Of a stretch of 64,000 nucleotides of DNA, positions 10,329-19,882 are shown in pieces. The notes below the pieces were generated by a model, which was given only the letters and a program-made list of their open reading frames with translations, did not search any database and had not been told where the DNA came from. The first letter of the stretch is position 1. Each line of letters opens with the position of its first letter. This DNA comes from an uncultured Sphingomonadaceae bacterium. Lineage in GTDB: Bacteria; Pseudomonadota; Alphaproteobacteria; Sphingomonadales; Sphingomonadaceae. The stretch spans positions 496,001 through 560,000 of the forward strand of contig CANMVC010000001.1 of NCBI GenBank assembly GCA_947501325.1, read 5' to 3'. The translations under genes and the position numbers were made by a program.

Positions 10329-10991
10329 CTATTTATTTTGCGCAGCAAACCAGAGACAAATGTCGCTAACGGGACACCGGTCGCACTTCGGACTCCGGGA
10401 TGTGCAGATTTTCTTGCCGAACTGAATAAGCCAGAAATGTCCATCTTGCAAAGCCCAATCGGGACTTCGTTCTTCTAGCTGTTGCGCTGTCTTGTCAGCG
10501 ACCTTGGCATCGGTCAGACCAATTCGATTGCAGACCCGGTGAACATGGGTGTCGACCGCAATCACATCAACCCCAAAGGTAAAGCTCAAAACGATATCCG
10601 CACATTTGCGGCCGATGCCCGGCAATGACAGCAGACCTTCCCTTGTGTTCGGTACGACGCCAGCATGTTCGGCAAGCAGATGTTCACAGAATTTACGGAT
10701 GTTGCGGGTTTTGTTGTTATAGAGACCGCATGGCTTGATTGCAGCAGCGATATCACGATCGTCGAGCTCCAGCATGTCCTCAGGCGTCTGCGCCAGCGCA
10801 AACAATGCCCGCGCCGCTTTCGCGGTGTTGCGGTCGAGCGACTGGGCCGAAAGCATGCAAGATATACAGGAGCGAAACGCATCCGGTTGCCCCTTTGGTC
10901 CCTTGGCATTTTTCGTGCGCCCCGGCATCGCCTCGGCAAGGCGGCGATAGACGGTTTCGACTTGATCGGCAGGAATCAGCTTTTTAGTCAT
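10329..10991 (-). CDS. nth: Endonuclease III
   Basis: HhH LPGIGRKCADIVLSFTFGVDVIAVDTHVHRV and FeS loop CTSRSPKCDRCPVSDIC; start chosen at MTKKLIP. Confidence 0.9.
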   Translation of the reverse strand: MTKKLIPADQVETVYRRLAEAMPGRTKNAKGPKGQPDAFRSCISCMLSAQSLDRNTAKAARALFALAQTPEDMLELDDRDIAAAIKPCGLYNNKTRNIRKFCEHLLAEHAGVVPNTREGLLSLPGIGRKCADIVLSFTFGVDVIAVDTHVHRVCNRIGLTDAKVADKTAQQLEERSPDWALQDGHFWLIQFGKKICTSRSPKCDRCPVSDICLWFAAQNK

Positions 10992-11090
10992 TTCGTGTTT
11001 CGCAAAAAATCGGAAGGAGAATAAGGGCAAGGCTAACGCCAGGCTGATTCTCTAGCGAATCGGCCTTATGTAGGAAAGCGATGTTGGAGA

Positions 11091-11561
11091 TTATTTTTCG
11101 GGCTTGATATCGAAATGGAGAACGTCCTCCCGGGTTCCCAACCCAGTATAAAGAGCGATGGCGGGATCATCGCCCTGATCTGCCTGCACATATAGAACCC
11201 ATGCTCCCCGATCGACGGCGATTTCACGCAAGGCATTGATCAACTGTGTTGCGATATGACGCCGGCGATGGCTTTCGAGTACCGCCAGATCATAGAGATA
11301 GATTTCGGACCGTTCCTGCTCAAGCTTTTCCATTTCATAAGCCGCGATCCCGCCCACAACCTTGCCCTCGACCATAGCGACCAACGCAATATAATGCTCC
11401 CGGGCGAGCAATTTCATGAGATAATCGTCGCTCGAAGCCTTGGGATTATAGGTTGCTTCATCCTCAAACGCAGCGCCGAATACGGCTAATAATTCACGCG
11501 CCAGCGCTGTATCTGCCGGAGACAATTGCCGGATGGCGGCGGATGATAGGTCGTCACTCAT
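11091..11561 (-). CDS. AAC(3)-I-like aminoglycoside N-acetyltransferase family (GNAT)
   Basis: Strong resemblance to AAC(3)-I pattern: RSEIYLYDLAVLESHRRRHIATQLINALREIAVDRGAWVLYVQADQGDDPAIALYTGLGTREDVLHFDI. Confidence 0.75.
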   Translation of the reverse strand: MSDDLSSAAIRQLSPADTALARELLAVFGAAFEDEATYNPKASSDDYLMKLLAREHYIALVAMVEGKVVGGIAAYEMEKLEQERSEIYLYDLAVLESHRRRHIATQLINALREIAVDRGAWVLYVQADQGDDPAIALYTGLGTREDVLHFDIKPEK

Positions 11562-11629
11562 GACCAGATTATATCACAAATGCCAAATGAAGAAAACGCA
11601 CCCATCATGCCGCTTTTAGCGGAAGGCTT

Positions 11630-12073
11630 TCAATCCAAACGCCGGCCAATGGTCACTACGGGCTGCACATCATAGCCCAGCGCGGTATAAAATCCGATGG
11701 CCTGTTCATTGTCATCGCGCACCATCAGCTGGATTTTCGGCGCATCGCGGTCACGCAACCATTTTTCAGCAGCTGCCATCAGCAGCCGCCCCACCCCCTG
11801 TCGCCGGCCATCCGGCAAAACCCCCAGATAGTAGACCCAGCCGCGATGGCCATCATCGCCGACCATGACCGTCGCCACAAGATTCCCGTCCCGTTCAAGA
11901 CACAGAATATCAGAGCTTGCACCATCGACGGCGCGCGTGAAATCAGCGGTGGCATCATTCCAGGGACGGGTCAGCCCGCAAGTCTCCCAAAGCGATAACA
12001 CCGCATCGCAATCGTCTGCACCCGCGCACCGCGTTACCGATCCCATATTCATGAACCCCGTCCCGTCTCGCAA
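11630..12073 (-). CDS. GNAT family acetyltransferase (YpeA-like)
   Basis: VGDDGHRGWVYYLGVLPDGRRQGVGRLLMAAAEKWL...NEQAIGFYTALGYD; exact start uncertain. Confidence 0.8.
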   Translation of the reverse strand: MRDGTGFMNMGSVTRCAGADDCDAVLSLWETCGLTRPWNDATADFTRAVDGASSDILCLERDGNLVATVMVGDDGHRGWVYYLGVLPDGRRQGVGRLLMAAAEKWLRDRDAPKIQLMVRDDNEQAIGFYTALGYDVQPVVTIGRRLD

Positions 12074-12774
12074 TCATCGCGCACCGGACAGGCGGCACAA
12101 TTCGGACGCGAAGGCCGACAATGCGTCTGCCCCAGCCGCTTGATCAGCAAATGATGCTCATCAATATCCGCCGCCGACCAATCAGGCGGCAAGACCGGCA
12201 TCAGGATATCAAAAGCGCGCGTGGTATCCGCTTTGGGCGGCACCAGTCCGATGCGCTGGACCACACGGCGATGATGTGTGTCGATCACCAATGCTTTGCG
12301 GCTCAGCGTGCTGTTGCTCACCACGCCCGCACTTATTTTACGAGCGACGCCAGGCAGGGATTCGAGCCACCCCATTGCTTCTGCTGTGCTCATGCTCTCC
12401 AGATGCGACAGGTCGACAGCGCCGCACCGCCTGATAATTTCCGACAGACAATCCTTTAAACGCCCTGCGGACAGGTCTGGAAAAGTCTGATTGGCCAGAT
12501 AATCCGTTAGTTTTTCTGCCTCTAACGCCGCTACGGCTTCCCAACTTCGGCAATCAGCCAATAACCGGTCGGTCGAGGCGTTTGATATCGCAGTCTTCGA
12601 CCGCGCGCCGATAACTCCTTGCACCAGTGTCCAAACCGGATCGCGACGCTTTTCCGCAGGGCGCACAATCCGCCCGAAACGCGCGATTAATTGCTGCTGG
12701 ATGCGATCCAGCAAGGCGGGGCGGGAATCGAAATCGAAAGTCACTTGCATGCCAAGGAGAATGCCTTGAGACAC
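12049..12774 (-). CDS. Second HhH-GPD / endonuclease III-like protein
   Basis: LPGVARKISAGVVSNSTLSRKALVIDTHHRRV keeps the Lys/Asp motif; FeS loop C-x6-C-x2-C-x5-C (CRPSRPNCAACPVRDDC). Confidence 0.85.
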   Translation of the reverse strand: MSQGILLGMQVTFDFDSRPALLDRIQQQLIARFGRIVRPAEKRRDPVWTLVQGVIGARSKTAISNASTDRLLADCRSWEAVAALEAEKLTDYLANQTFPDLSAGRLKDCLSEIIRRCGAVDLSHLESMSTAEAMGWLESLPGVARKISAGVVSNSTLSRKALVIDTHHRRVVQRIGLVPPKADTTRAFDILMPVLPPDWSAADIDEHHLLIKRLGQTHCRPSRPNCAACPVRDDCETGRGS

Positions 12775-12829
12775 CGCAGTTCACAAGAATATTGCGTTGT
12801 TCAGGCTATCAGACGGCGCGAACTACCGA

Positions 12830-13837
12830 TCAGATATCGACAATAATCTTCCCGAAATGCGCGCCTGATTCCTGATGACGGAAAGCATCAGCCAAGTCCG
12901 CTAGCGGAAAATGCTTGTCGAGCACCGGCTTGATGCCGTTGGCCTCAATGGCTGCGATCATATCGATCTGCTGCGCGCGGCTGCCAACGGTAAGGCCCTG
13001 TACACGCAGATTCTTAGCCATCAGCAAGCCCGTTTGCACGGGACCGGCAAACCCGGTCAGCACGCCGATTAGCGCGATATGGCCGCCGATACGCGTTGCC
13101 ATCATCGACTGGTCGAGAGTACCTGGACCACCGATTTCCACCACGCAATCGACACCGGCCCCGCCCGTCAGTTCGAGCACTTTTGGCCCCCAGGCCTCAA
13201 CCTCTTTATAGTTGATCAGATGGTCCGCACCCATGGTCTTAAGCCGCTCCAGCTTCTCGTTGGAAGAAGAGGTTGCGATCACCTTCGCGCCAGCTGCCTT
13301 GGCAAATTGCAACGCGAATATCGACACCCCGCCGGTGCCTTGCACCAGCACGGTGTCACCCGGCTTGACGCAGCCGTCCACAAATAACGCCCGCCAAGCG
13401 GTCAGGCCTGCGCAAGTCAGGGTTGCCGATTCGGCGGCGCTATAACCTTTTGGTGCGTGCGTCCAGGCTGTCGCTTGGCCAACCGTTTGCTCACAGGCAT
13501 AGCCATCAATCCCGTCACCGGGCACGCGCTGAAACCCGCCTTCGGGCGGAGCGCCGTCTATCCAATCGGGGAAGAAGGTGGAAACCACGGCGTCGCCGGT
13601 TTTAAACGCGGTCACGCCCTCGCCCACGGCCATCACTTCGCCCGCGCCATCGGACATCGGTATACGGTTTTCGGCGGTTGGCAGCATGCCCTTGACCACC
13701 GCATAGTCATGATAGTTGAGGCTGGAGGCGCGCAACCGGACGGCGATTTCACCGGGACCGGGGGCGGCCGGGTTGGGGAGATCGGCCAGTTTGAGATTGT
13801 CGAGCGATGCTGGGGCGTGGAGTTGGATGGCTTTCAT
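12830..13837 (-). CDS. Zinc-type/quinone-oxidoreductase-like alcohol dehydrogenase (MDR family)
   Basis: VQGTGGVSIFALQFAKAAGAKVIATSSSNEKLERLKTMGADHLINYKE nucleotide-binding region. Confidence 0.85.
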   Translation of the reverse strand: MKAIQLHAPASLDNLKLADLPNPAAPGPGEIAVRLRASSLNYHDYAVVKGMLPTAENRIPMSDGAGEVMAVGEGVTAFKTGDAVVSTFFPDWIDGAPPEGGFQRVPGDGIDGYACEQTVGQATAWTHAPKGYSAAESATLTCAGLTAWRALFVDGCVKPGDTVLVQGTGGVSIFALQFAKAAGAKVIATSSSNEKLERLKTMGADHLINYKEVEAWGPKVLELTGGAGVDCVVEIGGPGTLDQSMMATRIGGHIALIGVLTGFAGPVQTGLLMAKNLRVQGLTVGSRAQQIDMIAAIEANGIKPVLDKHFPLADLADAFRHQESGAHFGKIIVDI

Positions 13838-13872
13838 GACGATATTTCCTCTTTTATTTATAACCCCTTACC

Positions 13873-13899
13873 CGTTCGTCCTGAGTTTGTCGAAGGACC
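13873..13899. repeat. Short dispersed palindromic repeat (partial copy)
   Basis: CGTTCGTCCTGAGTTTGTCGAAGGACC; same family as the copy at 25158. Confidence 0.7.
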
Positions 13900-13956
13900 G
13901 CTGAAAAACGAGCTAATCGCAATGAAAAGTTCAATCGAAGCCAATGAGACTTCCAT

Positions 13957-15516
13957 TCACTCCCACTCAATAGTCCCCGGCGGTTTCGAGGTATAATCAT
14001 AAACCACCCGGTTAATCCCCTTCACCTCATTCACAATCCGCGTCGAAACCCGCGTCAGGAAACTCGCGTCAAAGGGATAGACATCGGCGGTCATACCATC
14101 GGTGCTGGTCACGGCGCGCAGGCCGCAGACATTGTCATAGGTGCGGCTATCGCCCATCACACCCACGGTCTTGACCGGGAGCAGAACTGCGAAGGCCTGC
14201 CAGATCGCATCATATAGACCGGCATTTCTGATTTCTTCCAGATAGATAGCGTCCGCTTTGCGCAAAATGTCGCAGCGCTCTTTGGTCACTTCGCCAGGAA
14301 TACGGATGGCTAGACCCGGTCCGGGGAACGGATGGCGACCGACGAAAATTTCCGGCAGGCCAAGTTCGCGGCCCAATGCGCGGACTTCATCCTTGAACAG
14401 TTCGCGCAGGGGTTCGACCAGCTTCATATTCATGCGTTCTGGTAGGCCGCCGACATTATGATGCGATTTGATCGTCACGCTGGGTCCGCCGGTAAAGCTG
14501 ACGCTTTCGATCACATCGGGATAGAGCGTGCCTTGTGCGAGGAAGTCCGCGCCACCGACTTTTTTTGCTTCAATCTCAAACACATCGATAAAGGTCTTGC
14601 CAATAAATTTCCGCTTCTTTTCCGGGTCCGTCTCGCCTTTCAGGCCGTTGAGGAACAATGTCTCGACATCAAGATGCACCAGCGGAATATTATAATGACC
14701 CTTGAACAGGCTCACCACCTGATCCGCCTCACCCATCCGCATCAATCCATGGTCGACAAAGACACAGGTAAGCTGCTCTCCAATGGCTTCGTGGATCAAC
14801 ACAGCGGCGACCGCGCTGTCGACGCCGCCTGAAAGCCCGCAGATGACTTTGCCGTCGCCAACCTGCTCGCGAATTTCCTTGATCTTAGCCGCCTTAAATT
14901 CTGCCATCGACCAGTCGCCGGCACAGCCGCAGACATGGCGAACAAAATTGGCAATCAGCTTGCCGCCGTCGGGCGTGTGCACGACTTCGGGATGAAACTG
15001 CATGCCGTAAAAGCGTTTGTCGTCATCCGCGATAATCGCGAAAGGCGCGCCTTCTGTTGTTGCGACGATGCGGAAGCCGGGGGCAAATTCGGTGACTTTG
15101 TCGCCGTGGCTCATCCAAACCTGATGCTTTTCGCCAACCTTCCACAGGCCGTCGAACAATACGCAGCTTTCGGCAATCTCGATAAAGGCGCGGCCAAATT
15201 CGCCGCTCTCGCCGCCTTCAACCTGACCGCCCAATTGGGTGGTCATAACCTGCTGGCCATAGCATATGCCGAGTACCGGAATATCAGCATCAAGAAACGC
15301 CTGCGGGATACGCGGGCTGCCATCATCTGTGACGCTGGATGGACCGCCGGATAGGATAATCCCTTTGGGTTTCAATCGCTTAAAGGCCGCTTCGGCGTTG
15401 TTAAACGGGGCTATTTCCGAATAGACTCCCGCTTCACGGACCCGGCGGGCAATAAGCTGCGTGACCTGAGAGCCGAAATCGACGATCAGGATGGTTTCTT
15501 CATGGGCTATGGACAT
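13957..15516 (-). CDS. guaA: GMP synthase (glutamine-hydrolysing)
   Basis: GATase [20 protein letters not shown]-loop, C-terminal [13 protein letters not shown]. Confidence 0.98.
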   Translation of the reverse strand: MSIAHEETILIVDFGSQVTQLIARRVREAGVYSEIAPFNNAEAAFKRLKPKGIILSGGPSSVTDDGSPRIPQAFLDADIPVLGICYGQQVMTTQLGGQVEGGESGEFGRAFIEIAESCVLFDGLWKVGEKHQVWMSHGDKVTEFAPGFRIVATTEGAPFAIIADDDKRFYGMQFHPEVVHTPDGGKLIANFVRHVCGCAGDWSMAEFKAAKIKEIREQVGDGKVICGLSGGVDSAVAAVLIHEAIGEQLTCVFVDHGLMRMGEADQVVSLFKGHYNIPLVHLDVETLFLNGLKGETDPEKKRKFIGKTFIDVFEIEAKKVGGADFLAQGTLYPDVIESVSFTGGPSVTIKSHHNVGGLPERMNMKLVEPLRELFKDEVRALGRELGLPEIFVGRHPFPGPGLAIRIPGEVTKERCDILRKADAIYLEEIRNAGLYDAIWQAFAVLLPVKTVGVMGDSRTYDNVCGLRAVTSTDGMTADVYPFDASFLTRVSTRIVNEVKGINRVVYDYTSKPPGTIEWE

Positions 15517-15597
15517 GGGATGCGCTTAATCTGACGCGCCGAAAGAGTCTATATTTTTTACCCCAGGAGGGGCGATCAGATTGGACTTAGGAAAATA

Positions 15598-17250
15598 TCA
15601 CAGCCAGGCGCGTAAACTGTCGAGCTGAATTTTCTGATCACCCTCCGCGACTGCCGTAAGACTCGCAACAATCGTTCGCGCAGATTCTTTTTGGCCATTG
15701 GCGGCCAACGCGTTGGCAAGGTGCCAGCGAATTTCGATATTTTGTGGCATGATATCGGCGGCCTGCTGAATGAGTTTCAGAGCCTGTTCTTTGTCTTTGC
15801 GCGTTTGCAACAATATCCACCCCAATGTGTCTTTCACCATCGGATCGTCCGGGGCCAGTGCGAGCGCCTGACGCGCCAGCTTGACCGCCTGATCGCCCCT
15901 GGACAGGTTCAGTTGGACCATAGCCGCATTGTTGAGCAGCATCGGCTTTTGTGGATGCGGTTTTGATAGTAGGTCTTCGTAAAGCTTTGCCGCCTTGGCC
16001 CAATCCTGGGCAATAATCGCCTGCTCGGCCCGGAAGATCGTATTTCTTGCCGGGTCTTTTTCCAATGCAGCCGCACGATCTGCATAAGCGCTTGCAGTCC
16101 CGCTATCCGCTTTGTTGGCCAAACTTGCGGCGAGTTTCAAGACATCCAGTGGCGCTGTCGTTGAACCGGCAACCGGAGCAATTGCTTCATAAGCATCTTT
16201 ATGATTTCCCGCCTTAATCAGTGCCCGTGCCAGAGTAGATACGGTCTCCGCATCGGCGGGATGCGTTGCCAAATATCGATTCAGTGGTTCAATCGCTTGC
16301 TCGACATTGCCGCGCCGCAGCTCCAGAAAGCCAGTCAGGCGCAGCGACAAAGGCACTTGCGAAAGATCTGCTTTAGAATTTTGAATCCGGTTGAACGCGC
16401 CATGCGTATCACCATCATCATAATCCATTTGCGCGAGGAAATAGGTCGCCCACGGATGCATGGGGGAATTGGCGAGAACCGTTTCAAAGCTCTGCCGTGC
16501 CTTTTCATGCCGCCCAAAATCCAGCAATATCGCGCCGCGCATATATTCAGCCGCGATATTGTCGGGGCGCAATTCCCGGACTTTTGAGAATATCTCAAGT
16601 GCTTTCATTCCGTCCGCCTTGGCCAATGCTATCCGGCCAGACAGCAGCAAGGCCTCCATGCTTGCGGGGCTTTGCTTCAGGGCAGCAGCGGCGTTGCCAG
16701 CGGCGGCGTCGAGATCGCCAATTTCAAGATTGCGATTGCCAGCAATCCACAAAAGCTCAGCATGGTCGGGAGCAGCCGCCAGTCCGGAGGCGAGGCTTGC
16801 TTCCGCTTCTTCGGTCTGACCGAGAGCATATTGCGCCATCGCCTTTATCGCCGCCAGTTCGGCCGCATAAATGCCCGACGGGTTGGCTGCCAGCTCCAGC
16901 GCCTTGTCATTCTGTCCCTTAAGCAGCAACATTTTGCCCAAAAGCGGCAGACGTTTTGCCTGATAGCTGTCGACGCTCTCCAGTTTCCGCAAGGCCGCCT
17001 CGGCTCCTTCCGCATCGCCAAGTTCAATCAGCGTCTTCGCAAAAAGATAATTGGCGTCCGGATCTTGAGAATTTTCTTTTAAAGCCGTCATCAGATATAT
17101 GCGCGCGGCTGCATAATCCTGTCGCTCTATCGCCGTCGATGCATCCTGCACCGGATGTTCTGATCCAGAAGAGCAGCCAGCCAGCGCCACAATCAGCAAG
17201 GCATGAGTGATGGCTTGGCTGACTGGAGAGGGGAAATTACGATTTTTCAT
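15598..17250 (-). CDS. TPR-repeat lipoprotein, PrsT-like (PEP-CTERM associated candidate)
   Basis: Lipobox ALAGCSS, many TPR units over 550 aa; divergent from a PEP-CTERM protein gene. Confidence 0.65.
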   Translation of the reverse strand: MKNRNFPSPVSQAITHALLIVALAGCSSGSEHPVQDASTAIERQDYAAARIYLMTALKENSQDPDANYLFAKTLIELGDAEGAEAALRKLESVDSYQAKRLPLLGKMLLLKGQNDKALELAANPSGIYAAELAAIKAMAQYALGQTEEAEASLASGLAAAPDHAELLWIAGNRNLEIGDLDAAAGNAAAALKQSPASMEALLLSGRIALAKADGMKALEIFSKVRELRPDNIAAEYMRGAILLDFGRHEKARQSFETVLANSPMHPWATYFLAQMDYDDGDTHGAFNRIQNSKADLSQVPLSLRLTGFLELRRGNVEQAIEPLNRYLATHPADAETVSTLARALIKAGNHKDAYEAIAPVAGSTTAPLDVLKLAASLANKADSGTASAYADRAAALEKDPARNTIFRAEQAIIAQDWAKAAKLYEDLLSKPHPQKPMLLNNAAMVQLNLSRGDQAVKLARQALALAPDDPMVKDTLGWILLQTRKDKEQALKLIQQAADIMPQNIEIRWHLANALAANGQKESARTIVASLTAVAEGDQKIQLDSLRAWL

Positions 17251-17411
17251 GGGCGTTTGATAGCCGGTATTTCTTTCTTTTTGACTAATGAAGCGGGCTT
17301 GCGGACTGCACCGATTCCGGCCAGCCGATATGTCGGGTAATTTAACGTTATCGCCCGGTTAACAGTCACAGTTAACGTTTAAACATCTGATTTTTAATAA
17401 TATTTTCTGAA

Positions 17412-17427
17412 TGGCACGGCTATTGCT
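17412..17427 (+). promoter_or_regulatory. Sigma-54 (-24/-12) promoter
   Basis: TGGCACGGCTATTGCT exactly matches TGGCACG-N4-TTGCW, 80 bp upstream of the PEP-CTERM gene start. Confidence 0.8.
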
Positions 17428-17506
17428 TTCATTATAGCAACTCAGTTTTGGCAGTCCGGCGACATCGGCGGATATTAAATTGAAGAGAGATGAAGGAACT
17501 TCGACG

Positions 17507-18070
17507 ATGAAAAAGACAATGATCCTTGCCGGACTTGCAGCGACCATCACCGCTGCTGCGCCTGCAAGTGCCGCTATCTACAATTATGATGCTTATATCA
17601 GCAACGGTATTGGCAATGCCAACATCGCCATTGATTCATCGGCAGGCACCGCAACTTACAGCGGCCGCAATATCGATCTGACGGTCTCCAGCAATAAGTT
17701 GAAAGGTTTTACCGGCGCTGCAAAGAAGACCACCTATCTCGCCAGTGATATCAGCGGAACATTCAGTCGCTATGGCCGCACCTACAATGCCTTCCACTCC
17801 ACCCGTCCCAAATATACGCAGATTTCTTTGGGCAATAATTTTAATTTCCTGTGGACCTACGGGCGTGACCGTTGGGGCCGGATTTATGATTTCGATGGCA
17901 AAGGCAATTTGAAATACACCGGGTCAACCGGCGGGAGCTCTGGCGGAACCCCTGTTCCGGCACCCGGCATCTTGGGCCTCTTCGGCCTCGGCCTGGCTAG
18001 TCTGGCCTTTGGACGCCGCCGCACGATGGTGAAGGCCAAAGCCAAGATGGGTCTGCCTGCCACGGCATAG
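17507..18070 (+). CDS. PEP-CTERM sorting domain-containing exported protein
   Basis: Signal peptide MKKTMILAGLAATITAAAPASA; C-terminal VPAPGILGLFGLGLASLAFGRRR (PxPG motif, TM, basic tail). Confidence 0.9.
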   Translation: MKKTMILAGLAATITAAAPASAAIYNYDAYISNGIGNANIAIDSSAGTATYSGRNIDLTVSSNKLKGFTGAAKKTTYLASDISGTFSRYGRTYNAFHSTRPKYTQISLGNNFNFLWTYGRDRWGRIYDFDGKGNLKYTGSTGGSSGGTPVPAPGILGLFGLGLASLAFGRRRTMVKAKAKMGLPATA

Positions 18071-18093
18071 TTTCCAGGTTACTGAAGCAACAA

Positions 18094-18127
18094 GGGTTGG
18101 GGACCATTCGGTTTCCAGCCCTTTTTC
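18094..18127 (+). terminator. Rho-independent terminator of the PEP-CTERM gene
   Basis: GGGTTGGGG...TTCCAGCCC (9 bp with G-U pairs) followed by TTTTTCTT. Confidence 0.6.
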
Positions 18128-18140
18128 TTATTCGAGAACC

Positions 18141-19697
18141 TTAGACGAGTTTGCGAAGCTCAGTTTTCAGTATCTTGCCAATATGACTGCGTGGCAGTTC
18201 GTCAATCAGGCGGACTTCCGAAAGCCGCTGGGTTTTGCCCAGTTCTGCATTGGTTGACGTTATTACCGCTTCCGGGTCCAGTATCGCACCGTTTTCTGCC
18301 ACAACAAAAGCCACAGGCGTCTCGCCCCACTGTTTGGAAGCCACTCCAATCACAGCGGCATCAGCAACACCTGCCTGAGCCATTAAGGCCTCTTCCAGAT
18401 CACGTGGATAGATATTGAATCCGCCGGAGATAATCATGTCCTTAGAGCGCCCCATCAGCGTGATGAAACCATCTTCATCGACTCTGCCAATATCGCCCAT
18501 CCGCTGCCAGCGGTCCCCATTTTCGTCATACCAGCTAGCTTCTTCGGTTTTCTCCGGCTGGTTCTTGTAGCCGCTCATCATCGTCTGCGAACGGCCTACC
18601 AACTCGCCCATTTCGCCCGGCGGCAGGCGGTTCAGGTCTTCATCCACCGTAATCACCTCGCTCCCACCCCAGGCAATTCCGACCGTGTGCAGTTTATCAG
18701 GAAAGAGATGCGCCAAGAGGATGCAAACCACCCCGCCCTCGGTCATCGAATAAATCTCGATCAAGCCGCCCGGCATGCGCTCTATCACCTCTGCTTTCAG
18801 TTCCGCCGAGAACGGCGCACTGGTGCAATATTTGTGGGTAAAGCTGCCGAGATCATAATCATCAAAGCCTTCAAAATCCATCAACCGCTGATATTGCACC
18901 GGGACCAGCATCGTATGCGTGGCGCGATTCTCTTGCGCCAGTTCCAGCCAGCGCTGACAATCAAATTTGCGCATGAGGATCGAAGCCCCCCCATAGGCCA
19001 CTGTTGCGACAAATATACCAAGTGTCGTGTTCGAATAAAGGGGGGTGGAAAAGAGCGAAACCTGGCCCGGCTGGCCATATCCCGAATTTTCCCCGACCGC
19101 CATCTGATACCAGCGCATCTGGCGGCTATGAACAATGCCCTTGGGCGTGCCGGTCGTGCCACTGGAATAGATGATGTTGAACGGGTCTTTGGGGCCGACA
19201 TCGGGATCAGCGGGCATCTCGCCCTCCTCCGCCATCCAGTCGTGCATCAATGGCGCTTCATCTTCCGCCTGATCCATCATGATATGGCGGAGCTTTGGCA
19301 GGTCGATGCCGCTTTCGAAAAGCTCAGCGCGCTTGGCGCTATCGACGAACAAATGCATCGCACCACTATCTGCCATCATGTTGGCAAGCTGTTTTGGAGT
19401 TGCGGAAGTTGTTAATGGGGCCGCACAACCGCCGGCAACTATGGCGCCAAGATAGGCGATAGCATAGCGGATAGTTGTCGCTCCGAGGATGGATACCGCC
19501 TGCCCCTTTTTCAGCCCATCTGCCTGCAACTGGGCTGCCACTCGGTTGACCAAAGCCGCAGTTTCCCGCCAGTTCAACCGTTCCTCCCCATCGTCCAAGG
19601 CGATGCGATCCGGCTGGTTGACAGCATGGGCATTGATGAGATCGGATAAGTGGCCAAAAGGTTGGTCGAGATAGGCGATAGGGTCAATTTGTGTCAT
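18141..19697 (-). CDS. AMP-dependent synthetase/ligase (acyl-CoA synthetase)
   Basis: NIIYSSGTTGTPKGIVHS and MGDIGRVDEDGFITLMGRSKDMIISGGFNIYP; start chosen at MTQIDPI. Confidence 0.9.
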   Translation of the reverse strand: MTQIDPIAYLDQPFGHLSDLINAHAVNQPDRIALDDGEERLNWRETAALVNRVAAQLQADGLKKGQAVSILGATTIRYAIAYLGAIVAGGCAAPLTTSATPKQLANMMADSGAMHLFVDSAKRAELFESGIDLPKLRHIMMDQAEDEAPLMHDWMAEEGEMPADPDVGPKDPFNIIYSSGTTGTPKGIVHSRQMRWYQMAVGENSGYGQPGQVSLFSTPLYSNTTLGIFVATVAYGGASILMRKFDCQRWLELAQENRATHTMLVPVQYQRLMDFEGFDDYDLGSFTHKYCTSAPFSAELKAEVIERMPGGLIEIYSMTEGGVVCILLAHLFPDKLHTVGIAWGGSEVITVDEDLNRLPPGEMGELVGRSQTMMSGYKNQPEKTEEASWYDENGDRWQRMGDIGRVDEDGFITLMGRSKDMIISGGFNIYPRDLEEALMAQAGVADAAVIGVASKQWGETPVAFVVAENGAILDPEAVITSTNAELGKTQRLSEVRLIDELPRSHIGKILKTELRKLV

Positions 19698-19882
19698 GTT
19701 CCGCTGTTTCCTGCATTGTGCGGAAAAATGCAATCCGGCATTTCGCCAATGATCCGGAACATTACCTATTGTTTCGACAAACGGATAACGGGAAACCCCG
19801 CTCGGCCTGACGCAGAACCGGTTCTCGTTTCTGAGAGGACAATCCATATTGTCTCGCCCATTGATACGGAAACAGCACACCT

